A stretch of 32,450 nt of DNA from Flavobacteriales bacterium (GCA_024641785.1 JAHECK010000028.1:1-32450), one strand, 5' to 3'; counted from the stretch's first letter, positions 8,001 through 16,531 are shown. Notes: generated by a model from the sequence alone, not told the origin. Numbers and translations are program-made.

Positions 8001-11000
8001 GCAATCTAGAAGCAGGTGTTTACTATTTGCAAATTGAAGACGCGATCAATTGCATCACCAATTTTACAATTACAGTTACCCAACCAGATAATTTCACGGT
8101 CGATCCTACTTTTAGTCTGTTTCCGGGTAATTGGAATGTAAGCTGTAATGGCTATAACGATGGGGCCATTGATGTGCTCGTAGGAAATATTACCCAGCCG
8201 ATACTCTATAGCTGGATCTTCGATGGGATGGAAGTATCGACGGATAGTTTTGTAACTAATGCACTCGCCGGAAACTATGAACTCATTATCGTTGACGCCA
8301 ATAACTGCATCGAAAATCGATTTTATACCCTCAGCGAACCGGATTCTATTCTTATTAATTTCAATGCTTTTGAAGATGTTTTCGGGAATTCTATTTCTTG
8401 CTTTAATGGATCAGACGGGGAACTCACAGCGCTAATAACTGGAGGTACACCGGCTTATAATTGGTTATGGACAAGTCCGGATAACTCAACAAATAGCGAC
8501 ACCCTTCTACAAAATTTAACTGAAGGAATTTATTCTCTTTTTATATCTGATGTAAATGCATGTACTCAAGAAGATAGCATTACAATTTCTGCTCCCGATT
8601 CACTTTATACTTCTTTATTCAGTCCTTCATCAGGGGGTGTGAATGTGAGCTGTTTCAACGGTAATAATGGGAGTATTGAGACTACAATTTATGGAGGAAC
8701 TCCGCCCTTTTTATTTCAATGGATCTACCCGGGAGGAGGTATTGGATCTACCGATCAAAATCCGGGAAATTTACAAGAAGGTTTATATGTCTTATTCTTA
8801 ACCGATGCAAATTCCTGTACTGCAATCGATAGTATCAATCTTGTAGCGTCAGATATAATTAATTACACGACTCTAATAAGTGATTATAACGGATACCCTA
8901 ATGCTTGTAATGGTGATTCTTTAGCTAACATCGAAATTATTCCTTCAGGTGGTATCCCTCCTTATATTGTGATTTGGGCAAATGGGGACACAAGCAATAC
9001 CATGACTGCTTTATCGGAGGGCACTTATACAGGTAGCATCGTCGATTCTGAAAATTGCATTTCTACTTTTTCTGTTGTCATTGCTGATCCGAATGAAATT
9101 GTTGTTGATTTTACGATTTCAAGCTATTCTCCTAATTATCAAATTCAATGCATTGGAGATTCAAGTGGATCGGTCTTTACCAATATAAGCGGTGGTGTAG
9201 CTCCATATATATTAAACTGGACAGGGCCAAATGGATTTTCTTCAACAAATGATAGCCTTTTCGATCTTCTGGCGGGGCAATATTTTTTATCACTTACAGA
9301 CCAAAATAATTGTGAATATAATGCCACTATTATTTTAAATGAACCACCGCTAATTGAAATAACAATTTTACAATTAAGTGCTTCCACTTGTGCAGGTGAA
9401 AATGCTGCTTCTTTAAGTGCGCTCACTAGCGGAGGTAATGGAAATTATATTTATTCATGGACCGGACCAAGCGGATTTACTTCTACTTTAATGACCATAG
9501 AAGATCTCGCCCCGGGAAACTATTGTGTAGAGGTCACTGATCTTAATGGCTGTACATCCAATTCATGTTATACCATAGCAACGCTTTCACCAATTAGCAT
9601 TTCATTAAGCTCTCCCTTAATCAATGGTTTTAACATTCCTTGTTATGGAGATTCTTCCGGTTCGATCAATAGTAATATTAGTGGAGGAATACCTCCTTAT
9701 GAATATTATTGGACAGGACCCCTTGGTTCGAACCCCAGCTCTCAAAATCCGATGAACCTCATTGCAGGAAACTATACACTCATTGTTTATGATAGCTTAG
9801 GATGTTTTTCAACTGCATCTATTATTTTAAGCGAAGCAGATGCTTTTGTCAATACAGTTACTAGCTCAAATTATAATGGTTATGGTGTTTCATGTTATGG
9901 AGATAGTAATGGAAGTATAAGCATAAGTACGATAAATGGAAATGCACCATTTACTTATGTATGGACTACCCTATCAGATAGCATCGGAACCGGAAATGCC
10001 CTTTCAAATTTGAATAGTGAGCTCTATTTTGTTCAAATAAGCGATAATTTTGGATGCACGATGTTGGATAGTGTTTTTATCTCGTCGCCTGATAGTATTG
10101 CGCTTACATTATTTAGTCCTGAAGTATATCCGGGAATAAATATTTCTTGTTTTGGTGGGAATGATGGAATCGTAGAATCAATCCTAAGTGGTGGAGTGCC
10201 GGATTATACATACTCATGGACAAGCTCCAATGGATTTGTTTCTTCGAGCCAAAACATTTATCAATTAATTGAAGGTGAGTATTATTTAAGCATAATCGAC
10301 CAGAACCTTTGCCAACAAATGGATAGTATTGTATTGAATGAACCCGATTCAATGCTCATGGTAAATACTGTGATCTCGATTCAAAATAGCGGAACAAATA
10401 TTTCCTGTATTGGAGGAAATGATGGCAGTATTTCAATTTATATTAGCGGTGGAATTCCAAATTATCAAATTTATTGCTTGGGTCCTGATGGATTTAGTTC
10501 AAATGATTCTTTATTAACCGATCTATACGCCGGGATCTATTTTATAAGTGTAGTTGATTCAGCGTCCTGTACTTTTTCTCAAGAAATAATTCTAACTGAA
10601 CCTGCTGATAGTTTATACGCAGATCTTACTCTCAATAATAATGTATGTTTTGAGGATACAATTGCTTCAATTCTTATTACTCCAATTGGAGGAAGCCCTG
10701 ATTATTCAATATCCTGGGAAGGTCCTGATGGATTTTTGTCGAACCAATTTTTAGTTGAAAACCTCATTAGTGGCTTTTATAATTATGAGTTGATCGACAC
10801 CAACCTATGTAACTTCCGGGATACAATTGAAATAAGTAATGCCCCCGAAATTCTATTGAATGAGACCTTGTCGGATATAGATTGCTATGGAAATATGGAT
10901 GGAAGTATTGTCACAGATCCAAGTGGTGGAGGTTTAACTTATAGTTATTTTTGGAATAGCTCTAATGGATATTCTTCCGATCAACAATCGATTTTTGATC

Positions 11001-12064
11001 TTGATATTGGTATTTATTGTTTAGCAATTGAAACGGATCTTTCTTGTAGTGCAAACTTTTGCTTTAGTATAAATGAAACAGATAGTCTTTACGCGAACGA
11101 TTCTCTGATCCAACCTACTTGTGGATATGCAAATGGTGCAATTATCCTAGACATCATTGGTGGAAGCAGTCCATTCACTATTGACTGGGGCATCGCTTCA
11201 GGACCTAACTTATCATCGCTAGTAGCCGGTGTTTATACTGCACAAGTTATTGACAGCTTAAACTGCTCTTATTCATTTGATTACGAACTTATTGGGCCTG
11301 ATTCATTGATCATCGATGCGAATCTGCAAAATCCAAGTTGTTTTAATTCAACAAATGGGAGCATCTCTGTACAGATTTCGGGAGGTACCCCTTCTTATGA
11401 AATACTATGGTCCGGACCAGATGGTTTTTTCTCAAATGCGACCAGCATTTCAAATCTATCAAATGGAAATTATCAATTGGATGTGATCGATAGTTTGGGT
11501 TGTTCGGTTTTTGAAGAATACGATGTAATAATGCCTGATTCAATCTCCGTAGAATTTTATAGTATACTTTATGATAATGGATATAATATCTCTACAAATG
11601 GAAGCAATGATGGTTTTATTGGGATATCATCAGTAAGTGGTGGGACAGCAAATTTTTCTTTCAGTTGGACAGGTCCAGACGAGTTTACATCCAATCAAAT
11701 GAACATTTCAAACTTATATGCCGGACAGTACGATCTGAATGTGATCGATATAAATAATTGTGAAGCCAATTTCATCGTCGTTTTAACGCAACCTGAATCT
11801 TCAATAATACCTACCGGTTTTACCCCAAACAGAGATGGTTATAATGATCTGTTTGTTATTCCGGGCATTAATAAGGATAATGCCGCCACTATTAAAATTT
11901 ATAATCGCTGGGGAAATATCGTTTATGAAAATTCGAATTATGAAAATAATTGGGATGGTACAAGTAAAGATGGAAATAACCTACCCGAAGGAACTTATTT
12001 CATAATTATCGAGTTCCTTTCAGGAGGTGAATCAATTAATGGATATCTTGATTTAAGAAGATGA
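5054..12064 (+). CDS. giant SprB-repeat adhesin with type B T9SS sorting domain
   Basis: A 2336-residue surface protein. In order: signal peptide ending HSFSQ (1-27); a choice-of-anchor L type domain (about 30-255, with GILLTTGKA, FEFDL and FASEEYHNF); a Calx-beta-like segment with an EGCNDGEITFTR start (about 265-360); a PKD/Ig-like segment (about 376-450); about 22 tandem SprB-type repeats (455-2250); and a C-terminal gliding-motility/type B T9SS domain (2251-2336) with FTPNRDGYNDLF, IYNRWGNIVYE and NLPEGTYFIII. The layout matches SprB-like adhesins, exported by T9SS and anchored at the cell surface, used for attachment or gliding. The frame is intact throughout. It overlaps the upstream gene by 8 bp and the downstream PorP/SprF gene by 4 bp (ATGA). 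Whether this cell glides cannot be told from the window; the main gliding genes are not here. Confidence 0.93.
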   Translation: MSKGSKIKFVLFLFIAAFCCPNHSFSQLIINPGISAQELANAIAGPGIQIQNPQITGALNSYGSYSSENTSLPFGNGILLTTGKALNALGPNNVQHKSYINATAGSAMLDTSFGQVTHDACIFEFDLIPQGDTLRFNFTFASEEYHNFVGSIYSDVFGFFISGPGIVGNENIALVPGNGNAVSINTINSIVNSEYFFDNDNPPGSELQYNGYTVNLEAIRSVNPCESYHLTLVIADANDFSIDSGVFIEKIESSNASLSSATAGGIEYMVEGCNDGEITFTRLSENLTQDIVVTFYVDGTALNGIDYLPQIGIDPDPLIPKSIIIPSGSASSSILISPVDDNIPNINKYISIYLASTTCPEILYDSLFFPILDSLIVITGPDTSFCNGENIMLQTIAGGSSWSWTPSEYLNDASIPNPIAQIDTTTLFTLYSTASYCEAWDSTLITVSNIVVTVDSIKPSCYGLDDGIIEISINGGIAPYSLSWIGPNAFNDTGLTLVNLESGIYSYTIVDAIGCIETGDIDINSNDSLTVELNSITLALGYNIACYGDSSGVITSNVNGGSSNYEYLWAPDGQTTANLINVPAGNYTVLVTDDNACFAIDTITLTQAPLLLVQLDSLNNINCYGDQSGYIEVIAIGGVATYNYTWNTNPPTYGNILQNVSAGIYNVSVVDAYGCSENNSFTLSETSTSLNLTIDTLINVLCPGGSEGSASVSASGGSPPYSYSWNTSPIQTNSTATNLFPGSYQILITDSLDCELTSTVEIELLNTPLQASFTSINHIQCYGESNASAAITANGGSGNYTYLWTPGNYTTSSVFGLSAGDYSVLVSDTGACAQSLNLNLTITQPSDSIVISLNSPLINGFNLSCFQSGDGIINSTISGGVAPYTYNWIGPNGYTSSLQDLNNLMAGNYTLEIIDQNNCTSFASVTISQPEQITMTFNMTPASCPTPGSNDGSITISVLGGVAPYTFSWAGPNLFVSNSQDISNLEAGVYYLQIEDAINCITNFTITVTQPDNFTVDPTFSLFPGNWNVSCNGYNDGAIDVLVGNITQPILYSWIFDGMEVSTDSFVTNALAGNYELIIVDANNCIENRFYTLSEPDSILINFNAFEDVFGNSISCFNGSDGELTALITGGTPAYNWLWTSPDNSTNSDTLLQNLTEGIYSLFISDVNACTQEDSITISAPDSLYTSLFSPSSGGVNVSCFNGNNGSIETTIYGGTPPFLFQWIYPGGGIGSTDQNPGNLQEGLYVLFLTDANSCTAIDSINLVASDIINYTTLISDYNGYPNACNGDSLANIEIIPSGGIPPYIVIWANGDTSNTMTALSEGTYTGSIVDSENCISTFSVVIADPNEIVVDFTISSYSPNYQIQCIGDSSGSVFTNISGGVAPYILNWTGPNGFSSTNDSLFDLLAGQYFLSLTDQNNCEYNATIILNEPPLIEITILQLSASTCAGENAASLSALTSGGNGNYIYSWTGPSGFTSTLMTIEDLAPGNYCVEVTDLNGCTSNSCYTIATLSPISISLSSPLINGFNIPCYGDSSGSINSNISGGIPPYEYYWTGPLGSNPSSQNPMNLIAGNYTLIVYDSLGCFSTASIILSEADAFVNTVTSSNYNGYGVSCYGDSNGSISISTINGNAPFTYVWTTLSDSIGTGNALSNLNSELYFVQISDNFGCTMLDSVFISSPDSIALTLFSPEVYPGINISCFGGNDGIVESILSGGVPDYTYSWTSSNGFVSSSQNIYQLIEGEYYLSIIDQNLCQQMDSIVLNEPDSMLMVNTVISIQNSGTNISCIGGNDGSISIYISGGIPNYQIYCLGPDGFSSNDSLLTDLYAGIYFISVVDSASCTFSQEIILTEPADSLYADLTLNNNVCFEDTIASILITPIGGSPDYSISWEGPDGFLSNQFLVENLISGFYNYELIDTNLCNFRDTIEISNAPEILLNETLSDIDCYGNMDGSIVTDPSGGGLTYSYFWNSSNGYSSDQQSIFDLDIGIYCLAIETDLSCSANFCFSINETDSLYANDSLIQPTCGYANGAIILDIIGGSSPFTIDWGIASGPNLSSLVAGVYTAQVIDSLNCSYSFDYELIGPDSLIIDANLQNPSCFNSTNGSISVQISGGTPSYEILWSGPDGFFSNATSISNLSNGNYQLDVIDSLGCSVFEEYDVIMPDSISVEFYSILYDNGYNISTNGSNDGFIGISSVSGGTANFSFSWTGPDEFTSNQMNISNLYAGQYDLNVIDINNCEANFIVVLTQPESSIIPTGFTPNRDGYNDLFVIPGINKDNAATIKIYNRWGNIVYENSNYENNWDGTSKDGNNLPEGTYFIIIEFLSGGESINGYLDLRR
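6416..11803 (+). repeat. about 22 tandem SprB-type repeats within the adhesin
   Basis: I count 22 units of about 75-88 residues (about 245 bp each). Each runs: cysteine in a CYG/CFG/CNG context, DGSI-like strand, SGG or NGG turn, PY.Y.W core, variable loop, NL.AG.Y turn, V.D...C with a second cysteine, then a linker often ending in PDS. Units are clearly related in protein but diverged in DNA, so this is an old array. The first cysteine is present in units 1-21 and absent in unit 22, where the sequence reads NISTNGSNDG. Confidence 0.88.
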
Positions 12065-13002
12065 GAAATCGAAAACTATATATCCTATTATTAATTTGTC
12101 TCACTTTTGCGGCCAAAGGAAAAGCGCAACAAGATGTATTGATAAGTCAATATATGTTTAACCAACTTTTTTTAAATCCGGCGTATGCAGGCTCCCATGA
12201 ATACTGGGAAAGCAGTATTTTATACAGAAGCCAGTGGGTTGGTTGGGAAGGATCTCCAACAAGTCAATTATTGGCTGTTGACGGACCAATATTACCCTCA
12301 TTATTAGGAATTGGAGCAACGATCGTTCATGATGAAATTGGAATCAATGAATCTTTAAATGCCAATATTGATGTTAGCTATCAGGTAAAATTAGATCGAA
12401 AAGGGGATCATCGATTATCTTTTGGTCTTAAAACAGGATATTTATCTCAACGTGCCTACATAAAAGATCTGGTATATATAGATGAGAACGACCCTCTTTA
12501 TGTTTCGTCTGACATCATAAATCAAAGTACAGTTCTTTTTGGAAGCGGGCTTTATTATTATTCAAAACGTATGTATTTTGGGCTTTCTGTCCCCGTTCTT
12601 TTTGCCAAAGATCTGAAAGATCTACCCACTCAGGAATTGAATCGAAATTCATACCTTAAAAATCAATTCTATTTAAATGGAGGAATGGTTTTCAGGCTTT
12701 CTGAAAATGTGGGTTTCAAACCTTCTTTTTTAATAAAATATACTCAGGCAGCTCCTTTGCAAGCAGATATTAATTTGAACTTTTTATTCAAAGATTTGCT
12801 ATGGTTGGGTGCCTCATATAGAAGCACAGATATCCTCGTATTGATGCTTGAAGTAAATGCCACCAGATACTTAAGAATTGGATACGCTTACGATTATACT
12901 TTTAGTGACATCTCCATTTTCACAAGTGGTTCTCATGAGATCATGCTGAGTGTCGATTTTGGAAAGACCATTGTCAAAACAAGTTCACCTAGGTATTTTT
13001 AA
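12061..13002 (+). CDS. PorP/SprF family type IX secretion outer-membrane protein
   Basis: A 313-residue protein with a signal peptide ending near GKAQ (residue 23). The mature N-terminus shows the hallmark of the PorP/SprF family: QDVLISQYMFNQLFLNPAYA, then GSHEYW and RSQWVGWEG with the SPTSQLL segment. The rest is a 14-strand-type outer-membrane barrel ending in aromatic RYF. PorP/SprF proteins help secrete or attach T9SS type B cargo; in Flavobacterium johnsoniae SprF is needed for SprB to reach the surface. Start and adhesin stop overlap as ATGA, and the next gene begins 1 bp after its stop, so this is the dedicated partner of the adhesin. I leave the symbol empty because several paralogues per genome are usual. 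Confidence 0.93.
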   Translation: MRNRKLYILLLICLTFAAKGKAQQDVLISQYMFNQLFLNPAYAGSHEYWESSILYRSQWVGWEGSPTSQLLAVDGPILPSLLGIGATIVHDEIGINESLNANIDVSYQVKLDRKGDHRLSFGLKTGYLSQRAYIKDLVYIDENDPLYVSSDIINQSTVLFGSGLYYYSKRMYFGLSVPVLFAKDLKDLPTQELNRNSYLKNQFYLNGGMVFRLSENVGFKPSFLIKYTQAAPLQADINLNFLFKDLLWLGASYRSTDILVLMLEVNATRYLRIGYAYDYTFSDISIFTSGSHEIMLSVDFGKTIVKTSSPRYF

Positions 13003-13003
13003 T

Positions 13004-14962
13004 ATGAAAAAAACGCTGATCATATTAACCCTCCTCTTTATTGTTTTTGGATGTAAACAATACCACCTAGATCGAGCCCACATTGCTGAGTCTGATCTTG
13101 ATTATGAGGAGGCAATCCTTCAATATGAAAAACTCTCTTCAAAACAAATGGATTATAATAGTTATAAAAGTCTAGCTGATTTATATCTAAAACGAGGGGA
13201 TTATCAAAATGCTTTGAACATTTATGATTCATTGATAGCAAATGACAACTATCCAAAAGATGAATTGCTAGCTTATGCTGAATTATTAATGGCTAATGAG
13301 GATTATCCAAAAGCTAAAGTATGGGTGGACAGATATTTACAGGAAGTGAAAACAGATAAAAAGGCGCTTGATTTAAAAAAAGTGATTTTAAATCAAGGTT
13401 CTTTTCTAATAGATACAAATCAATATACGCTTGATTTAATTGAAATCCCTGCAACACCTCAAGCTTATTGCGCTATTCCATATAAAAACGGAATAATCTA
13501 CACTGGTAGAGCCAATAAAAATGAGAAAGGAATCGCTATCAACCCCTGGGATGGATGGCCTTATTCCAGAATCTATTTCACGGTTCCGGTCGACTCAGGT
13601 TGGTCAGCACCTTATGATTTATCTCACTCATTAAACGAAGATTATAATATCGGTCCACTCCAAACGATTCCCGGCAGCGATCAAAATACTTTTATCTTGT
13701 CAAAGAGCTATTTATCAAACTATAAAACAGCTAAGAAAAATTCCAATAAAACGGATATTCTACAAAAAGCCGAAAACAATATTCAGCTTTATTCGGTTGA
13801 AATAAATAATATGAAACTCGACACACCTGAAGTACTCCCTTTTTGTAATCCAAGTTATAATTACGGACACGCTAGTTTAAGCCCGGAAGGAAATATGATG
13901 GTTTTTAGTTCAGATCTACCGGGTGGAAAAGGAGGGAGCGATCTTTATATAAGCTTTTTAAATGACTCAAAATGGAGTGATCCTGTAAATTTAGGGTCGA
14001 ATTTAAACACTGATAAAAATGAATCTTTTCCTTATTTAGTATCAGAAGATACCTTATACTTTTCATCTGAAGGTCATAACTCATATGGAGGATTAGATAT
14101 TTTTTATTCTACTTTTGATGGAAGAAAGTGGACTAAACCTTACAATCTTCTATCGCCTTTGAATTCATATAAGGACGATTTCGGTATTTCTTTTAATAGA
14201 GATAAAAAAAGTGGCTTCATAAGTTCAAATAGAAGTGATCTCGATCGGATCTATTCATTTACCATGAATAAACCTGCTTTTAAAATAGAAGGAAAAGTGG
14301 TGAATAAGGAAAGCCAGAAAGCCATGAAGTCGATCAAAATAACGATGACTGAAAGAGGAATGTCTTCGGATACGATTGTATATTCTGATAGTGATGGGAA
14401 ATTTAATTTTCCATTAAGTTCAAATTCAAAATATAGAGTAATGGCAGAAGAAGATGGTTTCTTTACCCTGTCTTACAATATATCTACTAGAGGAAGATCT
14501 CACAGCAAAGTTTTTCATGTTGTTTTTGAGATGGAAAAAATTGTATTGAATAAGGCAATTGTCATTGAAAAATCGGGTGATGAATTGATTTTGGATAATG
14601 AGAATGCCCGAATAAAAAACATTTACTACGATTTTGACAAATGGGACTTAAGAAATGAAGCTATATTGGAATTAGATCGTTTGGTTTGGTTATTTAATGA
14701 TAATCCAAGCCTTATTATTGAGATAAGTTCTCATACAGATAGTCGGGGAAGCGATGATTATAATTTGAAATTATCTCAAAAAAGAGCGAATGCAGTGGTT
14801 GAATATCTAATCGATAGAGGGGTAAACCCGAAGATGCTGATAGCAAAGGGATATGGTGAAAGTCAGCTGGTAAATAAATGTAGTAATGGGGTTGTTTGTT
14901 CTGAAAAGGAACATCAGGAAAACCGAAGATCTGAGTTTAAAGTTATTGGATTTAAAGACTAA
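13004..14962 (+). CDS. PorE-like OmpA-family lipoprotein (TPR, PD40, CRD and OmpA domains)
   Basis: A 652-residue lipoprotein, with a signal ending in the lipobox VFGC (Cys17). Domains in order: TPR-like helices (about 25-130: DYEEAILQYEKL, GDYQNALNIYDSL); a PD40/WD40-like propeller (about 150-420, with SPEGNMMVFSSD and GGLDIFYS); a carboxypeptidase-regulatory-like fold (about 425-510, IEGKVVNKESQ); and an OmpA_C peptidoglycan-binding domain (about 535-652, with HTDSRGSDDYN and NLKLSQKRANAVVEYL and a CSNGVVC pair). This is the architecture described for PorE of Porphyromonas gingivalis, which links the T9SS apparatus to peptidoglycan. ATG 13004 is chosen over an upstream in-frame start at 12950, because the lipoprotein signal begins there and the gap to the PorP/SprF stop is 1 bp. 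A gap of only 9 bp separates its stop from the converging gene at 14972. Confidence 0.9.
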   Translation: MKKTLIILTLLFIVFGCKQYHLDRAHIAESDLDYEEAILQYEKLSSKQMDYNSYKSLADLYLKRGDYQNALNIYDSLIANDNYPKDELLAYAELLMANEDYPKAKVWVDRYLQEVKTDKKALDLKKVILNQGSFLIDTNQYTLDLIEIPATPQAYCAIPYKNGIIYTGRANKNEKGIAINPWDGWPYSRIYFTVPVDSGWSAPYDLSHSLNEDYNIGPLQTIPGSDQNTFILSKSYLSNYKTAKKNSNKTDILQKAENNIQLYSVEINNMKLDTPEVLPFCNPSYNYGHASLSPEGNMMVFSSDLPGGKGGSDLYISFLNDSKWSDPVNLGSNLNTDKNESFPYLVSEDTLYFSSEGHNSYGGLDIFYSTFDGRKWTKPYNLLSPLNSYKDDFGISFNRDKKSGFISSNRSDLDRIYSFTMNKPAFKIEGKVVNKESQKAMKSIKITMTERGMSSDTIVYSDSDGKFNFPLSSNSKYRVMAEEDGFFTLSYNISTRGRSHSKVFHVVFEMEKIVLNKAIVIEKSGDELILDNENARIKNIYYDFDKWDLRNEAILELDRLVWLFNDNPSLIIEISSHTDSRGSDDYNLKLSQKRANAVVEYLIDRGVNPKMLIAKGYGESQLVNKCSNGVVCSEKEHQENRRSEFKVIGFKD

Positions 14963-14971
14963 TTATTTGAT

Positions 14972-16498
14972 TTAAATATGTCTTTTTTGAATTGCTTTTG
15001 AAAGGGGGATGTTTTCAATTTTTGAATCAGTCCAGCTTAAAAAATCAAAATAATTAAAAAGGATCTCATTATCCGTGATTTTAAATAGCTCTTCCAGCTT
15101 AGCTCTGAATTGAATAAAAATTTCCTTTTGTTTCTCCAAATCAGAACACTTACTTAGCTTTTTAATATTATAAATTATTAAAGTCTCCAATTCAAAGTCT
15201 CTGTTTTTCTTATTTAAAAATCGTTGAGTTGATTTTATTAAATATTCAACCAGATCAAAATTACCCAATTCGAAATGGACGATCAAATTAATGAGTCTGG
15301 CGTATGAATATAGATCCTGGCGCAATAATTTCTCGTTATCATTCAAGATCTTGTTTATCCAGAAAAGGCTTTTATTAAAATCACCTAAACCAATAAATAT
15401 TAAGGAGGATTTTAAATAAAAAGCGATCAGATGTTCCTTACTCGACTTGTCTTTAAATGCTTCAAGATTCTCTTCAATTTTTTTGACAATTTTTAAACCT
15501 TCTTGAAATTCTCCCAGTTTTTCATAGATATCAAGCTCCGCCATATAGCAGGTTCTGAATATCCTAATTCGTGTGTCTACAGAATATTTTTCATCATTTT
15601 CAGATTTTCTAAGTTCTTCAATGAGTTTAAATGCAGATCGGAATTCTTTGCGATAAATATGAATTTTTATAAGATTATAAATAGTGCGGATATATCTCTT
15701 AATAAGATCTGTCCTTAATGGAGGATTATCATCTAAGATCTTTTTTACTTGAAGGAAAGCGATAAAGCTTAAATCCTTTTCATTGTTCGCGGAATGGCAA
15801 AACCCTTGAGTATAATAACAAATTGTGGCCGCACTTTTTGAAAGCGCCGTATCTTTTGCTTTAATTAAATGATTTTCTGAAACCTCATCAATTATCTTTC
15901 TGGCATTCTCGTCTCGTGTATAGCCTTCACTTCTGAAAGCCAAATTCACTTTAGAGTAAAGCACATGATATTCTGCAAGATTTCTTAATCTGGAAATGAC
16001 TGTTTTCTCTTCTTCTATTAGATCATCTAAACTCCTATTGAATTTACCTTCTTCAAAAGCTTCCTCTAACAACATTTTTTCAATTCCGATCAATTCAAAA
16101 TGATAGTAGAATTTTTCATGCTCGATCGCCATTTTTTTGGCTCTAAGAAGAAATTTCTCGCACTCCTCATATAAAGATTTACGATAAAGAATTTCAATAT
16201 TCTTAATTTCTTGTTGCAGAATAGAACTTATCGAATTATCAGAATAATAAGAGCGAAGACTTTTAAGTATGAGTTTATATAGGTGGTTCTTTTCAGATGG
16301 AAAATGTTTAATGAACTTTTCATTTTTAAATCGCTCCTTGATTAAAGGTTCATTATATTCCTCTTGCTCATCAATAGCATCAAAAATCTTAAGATAATTT
16401 TTATCGCCGCTTTGTAAAGAAGAAGACAACTTAAAAAATCGCTTCTCTGATTTTGTCAGAGACTTAATAAGATTGAATAATTCATTTGAAGGCTTCAT
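14972..16498 (-). CDS. helical-repeat (TPR-like) protein of unknown function
   Basis: A 508-residue soluble protein with no signal peptide or membrane segment. It is almost wholly predicted helical and rich in Lys, Glu, Leu and Phe. Short TPR-like units appear (LYEECEKFLLRAKKMAIEHE, EFRSAFKLIEEL, GDFNKSLFWINKIL, GNFDLVEYLI), so an alpha-solenoid scaffold is likely. The N-terminus (NLIKSLTKSEKRFFKL, then KNYLKIFDAID, then KNHLYKLILKSLRSYY) resembles a type of long hypothetical protein I have seen in Bacteroidota, but I know no assigned function. It has its own promoter match (16532-16565) and is the only gene on its transcript. It converges on the PorE-like gene with 9 bp between stops, with no terminator visible between them. 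Confidence 0.82.
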   Translation of the reverse strand: MKPSNELFNLIKSLTKSEKRFFKLSSSLQSGDKNYLKIFDAIDEQEEYNEPLIKERFKNEKFIKHFPSEKNHLYKLILKSLRSYYSDNSISSILQQEIKNIEILYRKSLYEECEKFLLRAKKMAIEHEKFYYHFELIGIEKMLLEEAFEEGKFNRSLDDLIEEEKTVISRLRNLAEYHVLYSKVNLAFRSEGYTRDENARKIIDEVSENHLIKAKDTALSKSAATICYYTQGFCHSANNEKDLSFIAFLQVKKILDDNPPLRTDLIKRYIRTIYNLIKIHIYRKEFRSAFKLIEELRKSENDEKYSVDTRIRIFRTCYMAELDIYEKLGEFQEGLKIVKKIEENLEAFKDKSSKEHLIAFYLKSSLIFIGLGDFNKSLFWINKILNDNEKLLRQDLYSYARLINLIVHFELGNFDLVEYLIKSTQRFLNKKNRDFELETLIIYNIKKLSKCSDLEKQKEIFIQFRAKLEELFKITDNEILFNYFDFLSWTDSKIENIPLSKAIQKRHI

Positions 16499-16531
16499 AG
16501 GATTATAGGCTAAATAAATCTATAGTCCTTT

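Noticed and set aside
6416-11803. Regular repeats that could suggest a CRISPR-like or satellite array
   Set aside because: Period is about 245 bp, units are diverged in DNA but conserved in protein, and all lie in one frame: these are protein repeats.
12950-13003. Longer start for the PorE-like gene, overlapping the PorP/SprF gene
   Set aside because: It would bury the lipoprotein signal; ATG 13004 puts the signal at the N-terminus with a 1-bp gap.
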